A program made the position numbers and the translations under genes. A DNA stretch of 28,650 nt. It comes from a virus. The notes beneath the pieces were generated by a model. The model saw only the letters and a list, made by a program, of their open reading frames with translations. It searched no databases and was not told where the DNA came from. The first letter of the stretch is position 1; the number at the start of each line of letters is the position of its first letter. Positions 6,497 through 12,975 of the stretch are shown here, one piece after another. The stretch spans positions 1 to 28,650 of the IMG/VR virus record IMGVR_UViG_3300032323_000132, one strand, 5' to 3'.

Positions 6497-6627
6497 AACA
6501 ATCACCATTACAAAGAATAAATAGAATTATGAAGTTCTATTATTTAAGAGGACAAAATAGAGAGAATGTGAATGAAGTATTTAGAAAGATTATTAAACTT
6601 AAATTGAATAAAGATGCCACTACCTAA
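6493..6627 (+). CDS. Hypothetical 44-residue basic protein
   Basis: A short gene starting at an ATGA overlap with the MazG-like gene and ending 14 bases inside the next gene. The product is strongly basic (MKQSPLQRINRIMKFYYLRG, then VFRKIIKLKLNK), which could bind nucleic acid. No family recognised. Support rests on the overlap pattern and on the absence of any other gene in this stretch, so confidence is moderate. Confidence 0.45.
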   Translation: MKQSPLQRINRIMKFYYLRGQNRENVNEVFRKIIKLKLNKDATT

Positions 6628-6757
6628 ACCAAGAGAAGGAGAACAAGAAAAAGATTTCATACAAAGATGTATGGTCGATGACAAAATGCAAAAAGAATTC
6701 CCTGAACGAGAACAACGTTATCAGGTATGTAGAACACAGTTTAAGGGTAGCAATTAG
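6614..6757 (+). CDS. Small conserved phage protein (EFPEREQRYQVC motif)
   Basis: A 47-residue protein reading MPLPKPREGEQEKDFIQRCM, then EFPEREQRYQVCRTQF. The spacing GE..KDFI.RCM...M..EFP...QR..VC is one I have seen both as short phage proteins and as a tail domain on phage head proteins. The two cysteines (in RCM and QVC) may bind metal. The stop codon TAG lies in the descending part of a terminator hairpin (6743-6768), so the gene's end is also the end of the operon. Function unknown; it may act in virion assembly. Confidence 0.6.
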   Translation: MPLPKPREGEQEKDFIQRCMVDDKMQKEFPEREQRYQVCRTQFKGSN

Positions 6758-6768
6758 CTACCTTTTTT
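6743..6768 (+). terminator. Intrinsic terminator overlapping a gene end
   Basis: GGTAGC (6746-6751) pairs with GCTACC (6757-6762), loop AATTA, followed by six T (6763-6768); the stem can extend by A-T and G-U pairs to 6743. The stop codon of the preceding gene (6755-6757) lies in the loop and stem. Confidence 0.88.
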
Positions 6769-6798
6769 ATTTGTTAAATTTTTGTTAAAATATAATAC

Positions 6799-6822
6799 TT
6801 GTTAAAAATTTGTTTATATTTG
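6799..6822 (+). promoter_or_regulatory. Putative promoter for the HNH operon
   Basis: TATATTTG (6815-6822) is an exact match to the Bacteroidetes -7 consensus TAnnTTTG. A TTG lies upstream at 6799-6801, with a spacer shorter than usual (13 bases); another TTG is at 6782. TTGTTAAA occurs three times just upstream (6771, 6782, 6799), possibly operator sites. From the -7 box to the ATG the 34 bases match those of the promoter at 12945 at 30 positions. It lies directly after a terminator, so a new transcript starts here. Confidence 0.65.
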
Positions 6823-6845
6823 CTTAAACTTTAAAACAAAATATT

Positions 6846-7340
6846 ATGTCAAGACCATCAATGAAAACAACAAAAAAACAAATTTTAGAATATCATTATG
6901 AAAATACTGATGAATGTGGAATGGGAGCAGATGCTTCAGAATGGCATTCGCATTGTTGGAGATGTGGACACCAAAGAGATACTCAAAGATGTCACATAAT
7001 ACCATTTGCTTTAGGTGGAGAAGATTTGCCAAGTAATTATGTATTGTTATGTGAAGATTGTCACGCAGAAGCGCCTAATGTAAATGATAAAGATTATATG
7101 ATGAAATGGATAAAAAGAACAAGCATATCTACATATGATACTTATTGGAAAATAAGAAATATTACAGATAAAAGAATGCGAGAAGTTAGTAAACATTTTG
7201 GAGCAACAAGACAAAATATGTTAACACCATCTACTCAGAGTTGGTTGGTTGAAAAAATAATAGAAGATTTAAAAGAAATATATGATAGCAACTATATTTT
7301 TATGTTAAAACACGTTGAAACTATATTAACTCAAAGATAA
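6846..7340 (+). CDS. HNH endonuclease
   Basis: A 164-residue HNH nuclease. Seen: CWRCG (C37, C40), then QRCHIIPFALGGEDLPSNY with the catalytic-type His after C49 and Asn at 64, then LLCEDCH (C69, C72, H73). The two cysteine pairs hold a zinc that supports the beta-beta-alpha-metal fold; the histidines act on DNA. After the HNH core there is a basic helical tail (MMKWIKRTSIS, and KHFGATRQNM), probably DNA-contacting. HNH proteins of phages can act in packaging with terminase or as homing nucleases; the terminase here is 4.5 kb away, so either is open. It is the first gene after a promoter, with a full A-rich leader. Confidence 0.8.
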   Translation: MSRPSMKTTKKQILEYHYENTDECGMGADASEWHSHCWRCGHQRDTQRCHIIPFALGGEDLPSNYVLLCEDCHAEAPNVNDKDYMMKWIKRTSISTYDTYWKIRNITDKRMREVSKHFGATRQNMLTPSTQSWLVEKIIEDLKEIYDSNYIFMLKHVETILTQR

Positions 7341-7345
7341 ACATT

Positions 7346-7591
7346 ATGATTTACAAGAATTACAAAATTGAATTAAACGAGAACTATCACGTTGCACACA
7401 AAGAAAGCAAATTTATCTTTTGGAATACAGAAGAATCAGAAGAAACGATTGGCTTTGCAGCTACAGTAGAAGAATGTGTTGAATTAATTAACCAAAGATT
7501 ATACCAAGATGACAAAGCAAGAAATCAAAACAGAATTAGAGAATGTAATCTATGTTTTAAAAACATTAGAAAACGATTACGCAGCACTTAA
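7346..7591 (+). CDS. Hypothetical small phage protein, long overlap with next gene
   Basis: An 81-residue protein with a small alpha/beta look: MIYKNYKIELNENYHVAHK, then FIFWNTEESEETIGFAATVE, then ECVELINQRL. I have seen similar short phage proteins with a strand-rich front and a final ECxxLI helix. The frame continues for about 28 residues past that helix, overlapping the start of the next gene (7509) by 83 bases, with a basic end (RIRECNLCFKNIRKRLRST) that looks less like the family. Either the overlap is real or the tail is dispensable. No frameshift signal is obvious. Function unknown. Confidence 0.55.
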   Translation: MIYKNYKIELNENYHVAHKESKFIFWNTEESEETIGFAATVEECVELINQRLYQDDKARNQNRIRECNLCFKNIRKRLRST

Positions 7592-7718
7592 ATTAAAGGC
7601 AGTTTTAAACGCTTTAACAGAAGATTGGAATCAATCTGAATATTATGCCGAACAAATAAACAAAGTGCTTAATATTGAAGAAACAATGAATGATTTAAAT
7701 AACATAAAAATACGATGA
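7509..7718 (+). CDS. Hypothetical acidic helical protein
   Basis: A 69-residue protein with helical repeats (MTKQEIKTELENVIYVLKTL, then YAALKLKAVLNALTEDW) and an acidic end (QINKVLNIEETMNDLNNI). No known motif. It starts inside the previous gene (83-base overlap) and overlaps the next at ATGA. The composition of the helices looks protein-like and agrees with the other small genes here, so I accept it. Function unknown. Confidence 0.5.
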   Translation: MTKQEIKTELENVIYVLKTLENDYAALKLKAVLNALTEDWNQSEYYAEQINKVLNIEETMNDLNNIKIR

Positions 7719-7912
7719 ATGAAGATGCAACAATAAAAATATTCAGTAAGATACAATCACTTGAGCGTGATTTACAATGGATATATCACAATTATTTTAA
7801 TGGTCAATTAAATGAAGACCAGTTTATGTCAATGATAGATTCAACTGAAAGAGATATACAAATACATTATTATATTTACGATTTAATTATACAAGATGCA
7901 AGAAAAAATTAA
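7715..7912 (+). CDS. Hypothetical helical protein
   Basis: A 65-residue protein, largely helical with aromatic residues (IKIFSKIQSLERDLQWIYHN, then STERDIQIHYYIYDLI). It is coupled by ATGA to the gene before and overlaps the exonuclease gene by 17 bases. The length and coil-like heptads suggest a small partner protein. Its position directly before the exonuclease may mean a role with it, but that is inference. Confidence 0.5.
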   Translation: MNEDATIKIFSKIQSLERDLQWIYHNYFNGQLNEDQFMSMIDSTERDIQIHYYIYDLIIQDARKN

Positions 7913-8669
7913 AACCTTCGACAACAAAATTTGGGACAAACAAGAACTATTAGACAATATGTACGATGATGACTTTTACTATGGGTATTTAGGAAAGAAC
8001 GCATTATCATCTTCAAGTCTTAAAATGGTGCTTAAATCACCTAAGACCTATAAGTATGTAACAAAGTATGGACAAGCAGAAACGCAACCATTAAGAGATG
8101 GCAAACTATTCCATACACTAATACTTGAACCTAATAAGATAGATACATTTACTTTTGTAGATTGTAAAACTAAAGCAGCAAAAGAATACAAACTCGCAGT
8201 AGAAGAACATCAAAATGTATTTACCACAAGTGAGTTAAGAGATGCTGAAAGATTAGCTGATGCAATACTAAAGAATAATGAAGCTACTGGATATTTTAAC
8301 AAAGCACAATTTGAAATTCCTGAAGTAGCAATGATAGATGGAATACCATTTAGAGCAAAAGCAGATATTCTAAGAAGCGATTGCATAGTAGACTTAAAAA
8401 CTACCACAGGCATAAATGAATTTAGATATTCAGCTGATAAATATGGATATGATTTACAAGCATACTTATACACTACAATGTTTAATTTAGATGAATTTGT
8501 GTTTATTACAATAGACAAAGGTAGTTGCGATATAGGTATATTTGAATGCTCAAAAGAATTCTATCAAAGAGGCAAGGATAAACTTGAACAAGGTATAGCA
8601 AACTATAAATACTTCTTTGGAAATGATGAAGTAGATTTAAACCAATATGTATTAAGAGGAATATTATGA
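7896..8669 (+). CDS. RecE-like PD-(D/E)XK exonuclease (DUF3799-type)
   Basis: A 257-residue exonuclease of the RecE/lambda-exonuclease fold. Seen: SSSSLKMVLKSPK (the conserved N-terminal block), KLFHTLILEP with His 73, IPFRAKADIL with Asp 157, CIVDLKTT with Asp 166 and Lys 168 as the DxK arm, and YGYDLQAYLY with Gln 188. This is the full H, D, DxK, Q set. Such enzymes digest one strand from DNA ends, leaving single strands for the annealase. Together with the ERF gene at the window start and ssb it forms a RecE/RecT-style recombination set, here split by about 7 kb. It overlaps the preceding gene by 17 bases and the next by ATGA. Confidence 0.82.
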   Translation: MQEKIKTFDNKIWDKQELLDNMYDDDFYYGYLGKNALSSSSLKMVLKSPKTYKYVTKYGQAETQPLRDGKLFHTLILEPNKIDTFTFVDCKTKAAKEYKLAVEEHQNVFTTSELRDAERLADAILKNNEATGYFNKAQFEIPEVAMIDGIPFRAKADILRSDCIVDLKTTTGINEFRYSADKYGYDLQAYLYTTMFNLDEFVFITIDKGSCDIGIFECSKEFYQRGKDKLEQGIANYKYFFGNDEVDLNQYVLRGIL

Positions 8670-8902
8670 AAGAAAAAGACAAAACAGTAGTAGAATTTTT
8701 ATTAAAAGAAATTGAAAATTTAACAGGTTCAAAAATTGCAGATGATGAACCAATAGTTATAAAAGCCAAAGAAATTTTTAAGAATCAAATCCAAAATGCA
8801 TTTTATAAAGGAATACAAGAGCAAACTGCAAGAGTTATAATTAATGCAGAAAAAACTACACCTGAACAATATTATATAGAAAACTATGAAAGTAACAGAT
8901 AA
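8666..8902 (+). CDS. Small phage protein, paralogue of the one at 11075
   Basis: A 78-residue protein coupled by ATGA to the exonuclease and overlapping the methyltransferase gene by 17 bases. It shares a block order with the protein at 11075: VVEFLLKEIE against AVEWLLKQME, KAKEIFKNQI against EAKEMEKQQI, and EQYYIENY against EQYYNETF. Proteins with this V-E-x-L-L-K and A-K-E pattern are common in Bacteroidetes phages but have no function known to me. The three blocks are helical, and the end carries tyrosines and acid residues. Confidence 0.6.
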   Translation: MKEKDKTVVEFLLKEIENLTGSKIADDEPIVIKAKEIFKNQIQNAFYKGIQEQTARVIINAEKTTPEQYYIENYESNR

Positions 8903-9530
8903 AATAACAATAACAAACGAAGACAATATGCTTTTAATGGCTCGTTATCCTGATAACTATTTTGACTTAGCTATTGTAGACCCTCCTTATGGTATTGATG
9001 TGACTAAAATGACACTTGGTAATGGAAAGAAAAAAGTAAATAGAGGTCAAACAGATTGGGATAGCAAGACACCTGAACAAGAATATTTTGATGAATTATT
9101 TAGAGTATCTAAAAATCAAATTATATGGGGAGCAAACTATATGATAGATAAAATAAAGAAACCATCTATGTGTTGGTTATTTTGGGACAAAGGTAATGGT
9201 GATAATGATTTTTCTGATGGAGAATTAGCTTGGACTTCATTTAATAAAGCATTAAGAAAATTCAAAAAAACTTGGGTAGGAGCTAATGCAAAAGATTATT
9301 TTGGTAGAGTACACGCAACACAAAAACCTATTGATTTGTATAAATGGATATTAGATAAATACGCTAAAGAAAATGATAAAATACTCGACACGCATTTAGG
9401 TTCAGGTTCAATAGCAATAGCTTGTCACGATTATGGATTTGAGTTAACAGCTTGTGAATTAGACAAAGAGTATTACGATAAAGCAATACAAAGAATAAAG
9501 AATCATACAAATCAAACAAAACTATTTTAG
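8886..9530 (+). CDS. Beta-class DNA N6-adenine (or N4-cytosine) methyltransferase
   Basis: A 214-residue methyltransferase with motif order of the beta class: the catalytic DPPYG (residues 32-36) comes first, and the AdoMet-binding motif DTHLGSGS (168-175) near the end, followed by GFELTACELDKEYY. RVHATQKPIDLYKW (141-154) is the conserved block before motif I. DPPY indicates adenine N6 or cytosine N4 methylation. At 214 residues the target-recognition region between the motifs is short. No restriction gene sits beside it, so it is an orphan that may protect phage DNA, possibly alongside the Mom-like protein at 2720. It overlaps the gene before it by 17 bases and ends on TAG. Confidence 0.83.
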   Translation: MKVTDKITITNEDNMLLMARYPDNYFDLAIVDPPYGIDVTKMTLGNGKKKVNRGQTDWDSKTPEQEYFDELFRVSKNQIIWGANYMIDKIKKPSMCWLFWDKGNGDNDFSDGELAWTSFNKALRKFKKTWVGANAKDYFGRVHATQKPIDLYKWILDKYAKENDKILDTHLGSGSIAIACHDYGFELTACELDKEYYDKAIQRIKNHTNQTKLF

Positions 9531-9532
9531 AA

Positions 9533-10030
9533 ATGGAAGAAAAGATAATAGAAATAATAGCACAAGAATTAGGAGTAGATATAACACAAGATTGTAGGAA
9601 AAGAGAAATAATAGAAGCAAGAGCATTATACTTCTACATAATTAAGAAGTTATATCCTAAAATGTCACTACAAAGAATAGGTGATAACTTAAATAAGAAT
9701 CACGCAACGGTAATACATTCACTTAAAAACTATCCTTATTATGAGAAATACAATCCGAAGTTAGAAGATGTAAAGAATAATATATTACATTTAGTTGGTC
9801 AAGCTGATGAGCCAGTAGATATTACTAAGATGCAAACTATAGAACTAAAGAAAAGAATACTTGATTTAGAAAATAGTTTACAACAAGAACGTAATCGACC
9901 AAGATACGAATTCACAATTATAGAACAATTAGAAAACCTTTTAAGAGATACTAAAGGAACAGAACAGCATAACTTAATCACTTTACGATTAGAAGCATTC
10001 TATTCAATGAATAAAAATATAAGACTATAA
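9533..10030 (+). CDS. DnaA domain IV-like DNA-binding protein
   Basis: Residues 22-66 of this 165-residue protein match the DNA-binding domain of DnaA: REIIEARALYFYIIKKLYP, then SLQRIGDNL, and NHATVIHSLKNY. The SLxxIGxxLxxxHxTVIHxxxK pattern is the DnaA signature helix. No ATPase domain is present. The remaining 100 residues are acidic and helical (MQTIELKKRILDLENSLQQE). A bare DnaA domain IV may compete for, or read, DnaA boxes, affecting host or phage replication or transcription. It begins 2 bases after the methyltransferase gene. A good DnaA box is not obvious in the window; the nearest match, TTATCCATA, is inside the sigma gene. Confidence 0.75.
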   Translation: MEEKIIEIIAQELGVDITQDCRKREIIEARALYFYIIKKLYPKMSLQRIGDNLNKNHATVIHSLKNYPYYEKYNPKLEDVKNNILHLVGQADEPVDITKMQTIELKKRILDLENSLQQERNRPRYEFTIIEQLENLLRDTKGTEQHNLITLRLEAFYSMNKNIRL

Positions 10031-10034
10031 TATT

Positions 10035-10253
10035 ATGACACTAAAAGAAAAATTTAAAAAGCAATTAGATACTGCAACACCTAAATTAAATAGACCTTGG
10101 TATCAAGCTAATCAATGCGAACAAATAGCAGATGATTACGCTGTTGAGTTTGCAAATTACTATGAAGAAGTTTTGGCAAGTGGAGATTTTATTTTATTTG
10201 ACAAAGATAAAAAAAAACTATTAGAAAAATTTAAAAAAGAAAAAGGATTATGA
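10035..10253 (+). CDS. Hypothetical small protein
   Basis: A 72-residue lysine-rich protein beginning MTLKEKFKKQLDTATPKLNR, with a middle PWYQANQCEQIADDYAVEF and a C-terminal lysine run (KDKKKLLEKFKKEKGL). No family with known function. The core resembles the next protein (TPKEKAEELF; QC or NC residues followed by IA or LIA), so the two may be distant relatives. It overlaps the next gene at ATGA. Confidence 0.55.
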   Translation: MTLKEKFKKQLDTATPKLNRPWYQANQCEQIADDYAVEFANYYEEVLASGDFILFDKDKKKLLEKFKKEKGL

Positions 10254-10453
10254 CACCAAAAGAAAAAGCAGAAGAATTATTTTATAAAATGGCTTATAAT
10301 AGTTCTGAAGAAGACCATAATTGTAGTCATTATGTTGCAATAAATTGCTCGTTAATAGCAGTAGATGCAATTTTAAATGTTGCAAAAGAAATAGCAACAA
10401 AAGAAAGTATTGATTATTGGCAAGAAGTTAAACAAGAAATAGAAAATATATGA
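10250..10453 (+). CDS. Small conserved Bacteroidetes-phage protein
   Basis: A 67-residue protein of a type often met in Flavobacterium phages: MTPKEKAEELFYKM, then INCSLIAVDAILNVAKE, and YWQEVKQEIENI at the end. The A-V-D-x-I and Y-W-Q-E-V-K-Q-E-I blocks are the recognisable part. Length and helical pattern are usual for the family, which has no function known to me. It overlaps both neighbours at ATGA and looks co-translated with them. Confidence 0.62.
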   Translation: MTPKEKAEELFYKMAYNSSEEDHNCSHYVAINCSLIAVDAILNVAKEIATKESIDYWQEVKQEIENI

Positions 10454-10815
10454 AAAACGCAGAAATAAGTAAAATTTTGCGAGAAGCGAATAACAATACT
10501 ATTTACCTATGGGATTTACCAAGACCACAATGGAAAGAAGAAGACTTTAAAGTATTAGAATCTATTAAGAATGGAGTAAAGTATAAAACTAAGAAAATAC
10601 TAATAGACAACTTAGAAATGTTTTCCAGTATCAATACATTATGCCAACCTAATAGAACTCTAATAAAAAGAAAAGTTGATGGCAAAATATACAATAGCAC
10701 TTATGAATGCGCTTATGATAATAACATATCAAGAACGCATTTAATGAATTGTTTAAAGTCAGATAAAGAGCATAGATATAAAGAAATGTTCGAACTAATA
10801 AATAATGAATTATAA
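10450..10815 (+). CDS. Hypothetical protein with NUMOD1-like DNA-binding motif
   Basis: A 121-residue protein. The N-terminal half has an aromatic/acidic sequence (TIYLWDLPRPQWKEEDFKVL). Toward the C-terminus, VDGKIYNSTYECAYDNNISR followed by THLMNCLKSDK resembles NUMOD1, a short helix-turn-helix found at the ends of homing endonucleases and in phage proteins. No nuclease motif is visible, so the protein may only bind DNA, or be a remnant of a mobile nuclease. Family support is moderate. It overlaps the previous gene at ATGA. Confidence 0.5.
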   Translation: MKNAEISKILREANNNTIYLWDLPRPQWKEEDFKVLESIKNGVKYKTKKILIDNLEMFSSINTLCQPNRTLIKRKVDGKIYNSTYECAYDNNISRTHLMNCLKSDKEHRYKEMFELINNEL

Positions 10816-10833
10816 ATTAAAAATAAATAAGAT

Positions 10834-11061
10834 ATGGGTTTAAAATATAGATTATTAGAAAAAAGCGATATGTTAATTAGTAATACCCAACCTTATTGGG
10901 TGATTGAAAAAAGAAATATATTTGGTTATTGGACTTCATATTTTGAAGAACATTCAAATAAAGGAGCAATTTTTTTTAATAAACAGGAAGCTGAAATATG
11001 GTATAATTATCATAAATGCAAAACAACACGAATGAAAACTAAAATAATTGCTCAACATTAA
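10834..11061 (+). CDS. Hypothetical small protein
   Basis: A 75-residue aromatic and basic protein (KYRLLEKSDMLISN, PYWVIEKRNIFGYWTSYFEE, FFNKQEAEIWYNYHKCK). The alternation suggests a small beta/alpha fold. No family recognised. The start follows AAATAAGATATGG, nearly the same leader as the gene at 11075 (AAAATAAGATATGG), which supports both starts. Function unknown. Confidence 0.55.
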   Translation: MGLKYRLLEKSDMLISNTQPYWVIEKRNIFGYWTSYFEEHSNKGAIFFNKQEAEIWYNYHKCKTTRMKTKIIAQH

Positions 11062-11074
11062 AAAAAAATAAGAT

Positions 11075-11305
11075 ATGGAACAAACAGCAGTAGAATGGTT
11101 ACTTAAACAAATGGAAGTTTGTAACTATATTTCAAAAAAACAATTAGAAAACTGTAATTCTTGGCTAACTCAAGAAGCCAAAGAAATGGAAAAGCAACAG
11201 ATTATTGATACTTGGACTGATGGTAAATATTGTAATACAATAGGTAATGAAATTAACTATGAAGATGGAGAACAATACTACAACGAAACATTTAAACAAC
11301 TATAA
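11075..11305 (+). CDS. Small phage protein, paralogue of the one at 8666
   Basis: A 76-residue protein beginning MEQTAVEWLLKQMEVCNY, with EAKEMEKQQIIDTWTDGKY in the middle and EQYYNETFKQL at the end. I recognise this as a small family common in Bacteroidetes phages (V-E-W-L-x-x-Q; K-E-M-E-K-Q-Q-I-I-D; Y-Y-N-E-T-F) with no function known to me. It is the last gene before the terminase operon, and a promoter-like sequence follows it. Confidence 0.65.
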   Translation: MEQTAVEWLLKQMEVCNYISKKQLENCNSWLTQEAKEMEKQQIIDTWTDGKYCNTIGNEINYEDGEQYYNETFKQL

Positions 11306-11318
11306 CTTTTATTTATTA

Positions 11319-11326
11319 TAAATTTG
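11319..11326 (+). promoter_or_regulatory. Putative -7 element before the terminase genes
   Basis: TAAATTTG (11319-11326) matches the Bacteroidetes TAnnTTTG -7 consensus, 19 bases before the terminase small-subunit ATG. No TTG is seen at the expected upstream distance, so it is weaker than 12945. The phage sigma factor might use a different upstream element. Confidence 0.4.
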
Positions 11327-11345
11327 AATAAACAAATTATTTCAA

Positions 11346-11606
11346 ATGGAAAATAAAAGTAAAGCAGGTGGAAAAAGAGATGGTGCAGGTAGAAAACCTA
11401 AAGCAGAAGAAGTAGCTTTGATTGAAAAACTATCTCCATTAGAGCCATTAGCATTTGCTGCATTAGAAAAAGGATTAGAAAAAGGTGATTTTAAATTCAC
11501 ACAACTGTTCTATAATTACTATGCAGGTAAACCAAGAGAAACAAAAGATGTTACTTTAACAACTGAACAACCTATATTCAATTTAGATGATTTAGGTGAC
11601 ATCTAA
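11346..11606 (+). CDS. terS: Terminase small subunit (putative)
   Basis: An 86-residue protein starting MENKSKAGGKRDGAGRKPKA. The G-G-K-R-x-G-A-G-R-K-P block is a well-known N-terminal mark of phage small-terminase and related DNA-binding proteins. The middle is helical (LAFAALEKGLEKGDFKFTQL) and the end acidic (FNLDDLGDI). The length is at the low end for TerS (about 100-180 residues), so it may be a reduced form. It is followed at 10 bases by the large subunit, the usual pair that recognises and packages phage DNA. Confidence 0.72.
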   Translation: MENKSKAGGKRDGAGRKPKAEEVALIEKLSPLEPLAFAALEKGLEKGDFKFTQLFYNYYAGKPRETKDVTLTTEQPIFNLDDLGDI

Positions 11607-11615
11607 TAAACGATA

Positions 11616-12782
11616 ATGGAATTTATAGTAACTACTGCGTTAAAGAAGTTATTGCGCCTTAAAAAGCGTATTAAGGTTGTTAGAGGTGGAACGTCTGCCT
11701 CTAAGACCTTTTCTATTTTACCTATATTAATAGATAGAGCAATTAAGACACCTAATTTAGAAATAAGTGTTGTATCTGAATCTATACCACATTTGCGTAG
11801 AGGAGCATTAAAAGACTTTTTAAAAATTATGATGGCACTAGGGAGATATAACGATAATCAATTTAATAAGTCTACTTTGAAATATACTTTTGGCAATGGT
11901 AGTTATATTGAGTTCTTTTCTGTAGACCAACCTGATAAATTACGTGGAGCAAGAAGAAACGTATTATACGTTAATGAGTGCAACAATGTAGATTTTGATT
12001 CTTATTACCAATTAGCTATTCGTACTTCAGGTGAGATATGGTTAGACTATAATCCTTCAAGTTTGTTTTGGGTTGATAGGGAGATAATAAATCAAGAAGA
12101 TGTAGATTTTATCACATTAACTTATTTAGACAATGAGGCACTACCTGAAACGATTGTAAAAGAAATTGAATCAGCAAAAGAAAAAGCAAAGACTTCTACA
12201 TATTGGGCAAATTGGTGGCAAGTATATGGACTTGGTCAAACAGGTTCTTTAGAAGGCGTATGTATTCCTGATTGGCAGGAGATTAATTTACCTAATGAAG
12301 CAAGGTTATTGTGTTATGGTTTAGATTGGGGATATAGTAATGACCCAACAAGTTTAATAGCTATGTACAAATACAATGACAGTTATATCTTTGATGAATT
12401 AATATACCAAAAAGGATTGCTTAATTCTGATATAAGTGACTTGCTAAAAACAAATAGTGTACAAGATATAATCTATGCTGATAGTGCAGAGCCAAAATCA
12501 ATAGCTGAGTTGAATAGTTATGGTCACAATGTGTTACCAGTTAGTAAAGGTAGAGATAGTATCGTATATGGTCTTAATTTAATTAATCAGAATAAGGTTT
12601 ATGTTACATCAAGAAGTAAGAATCTAATCAATGAATTAAGAAACTACATTTGGATGACTGACAAACAAGGTAACAAATTAAACAAACCAATAGATGCTTA
12701 TAATCACGCTATAGATGCAATGCGTTATGCTATAACATCACAATTAGAAAATCCAAATAAAGGAACTTATTACGTTTATTAA
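11616..12782 (+). CDS. terL: Terminase large subunit
   Basis: A 388-residue packaging motor of the PBSX/phage type. Seen in order: Walker A GGTSASKT (residues 24-31), Walker B VLYVNE (116-121), a coupling-type WLDYNPS (142-148), then the RNase H-like nuclease with acids at D237 (YGLDWGYSND), D289 (IIYADSAEPKS) and D367 (AYNHAIDAMRYA). The first half pumps DNA into the head; the second cuts concatemers. The length is normal for the group. It is separated from terS by 9 bases. The portal gene, its direct partner, lies more than 10 kb downstream, which is unusual. Confidence 0.93.
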   Translation: MEFIVTTALKKLLRLKKRIKVVRGGTSASKTFSILPILIDRAIKTPNLEISVVSESIPHLRRGALKDFLKIMMALGRYNDNQFNKSTLKYTFGNGSYIEFFSVDQPDKLRGARRNVLYVNECNNVDFDSYYQLAIRTSGEIWLDYNPSSLFWVDREIINQEDVDFITLTYLDNEALPETIVKEIESAKEKAKTSTYWANWWQVYGLGQTGSLEGVCIPDWQEINLPNEARLLCYGLDWGYSNDPTSLIAMYKYNDSYIFDELIYQKGLLNSDISDLLKTNSVQDIIYADSAEPKSIAELNSYGHNVLPVSKGRDSIVYGLNLINQNKVYVTSRSKNLINELRNYIWMTDKQGNKLNKPIDAYNHAIDAMRYAITSQLENPNKGTYYVY

Positions 12783-12784
12783 AT

Positions 12785-12934
12785 ATGAGTTACGGACAAA
12801 TAATAGCTACAATTCAATGTTACATACATCACGTTAAAGGTGTTGAAGTACAGATTAATCTACCTAGAAACTTTAAAGAAATAAAGTTAATGCAAGAAAT
12901 GTATTTAATTGCTTCAGCTTATTTGCAGGTTTAA
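12785..12934 (+). CDS. Hypothetical 49-residue protein
   Basis: A short gene 2 bases after terL, encoding MSYGQIIATIQCYIHHVKGV, then EVQINLPRNFKEIKLM and a final helix (MYLIASAYLQV). The mix of strand and helix is protein-like, and it fits exactly between terL and the next promoter. No family recognised. The putative -33 TTG of the next promoter lies inside its last codons. Confidence 0.5.
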   Translation: MSYGQIIATIQCYIHHVKGVEVQINLPRNFKEIKLMQEMYLIASAYLQV

Positions 12935-12952
12935 AATCTTTTTATATATTTG
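12923..12952 (+). promoter_or_regulatory. Putative strong promoter before the zinc-ribbon gene
   Basis: TTG (12923-12925) and TATATTTG (12945-12952) with a 19-base spacer fit the Flavobacterium consensus in full. From 12945 to the ATG at 12976 the sequence is a near copy of the 6815 promoter-leader (30 of 34 bases identical, equal length). Confidence 0.7.
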
Positions 12953-12975
12953 CTTAAAATTTAAAACAAATAACT

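Noticed and set aside
6232-6501. Minus-strand frame opposite the MazG-like gene
   Set aside because: Shadow of the plus-strand coding frame; Ser/Leu/Ile-rich with no supporting signal.
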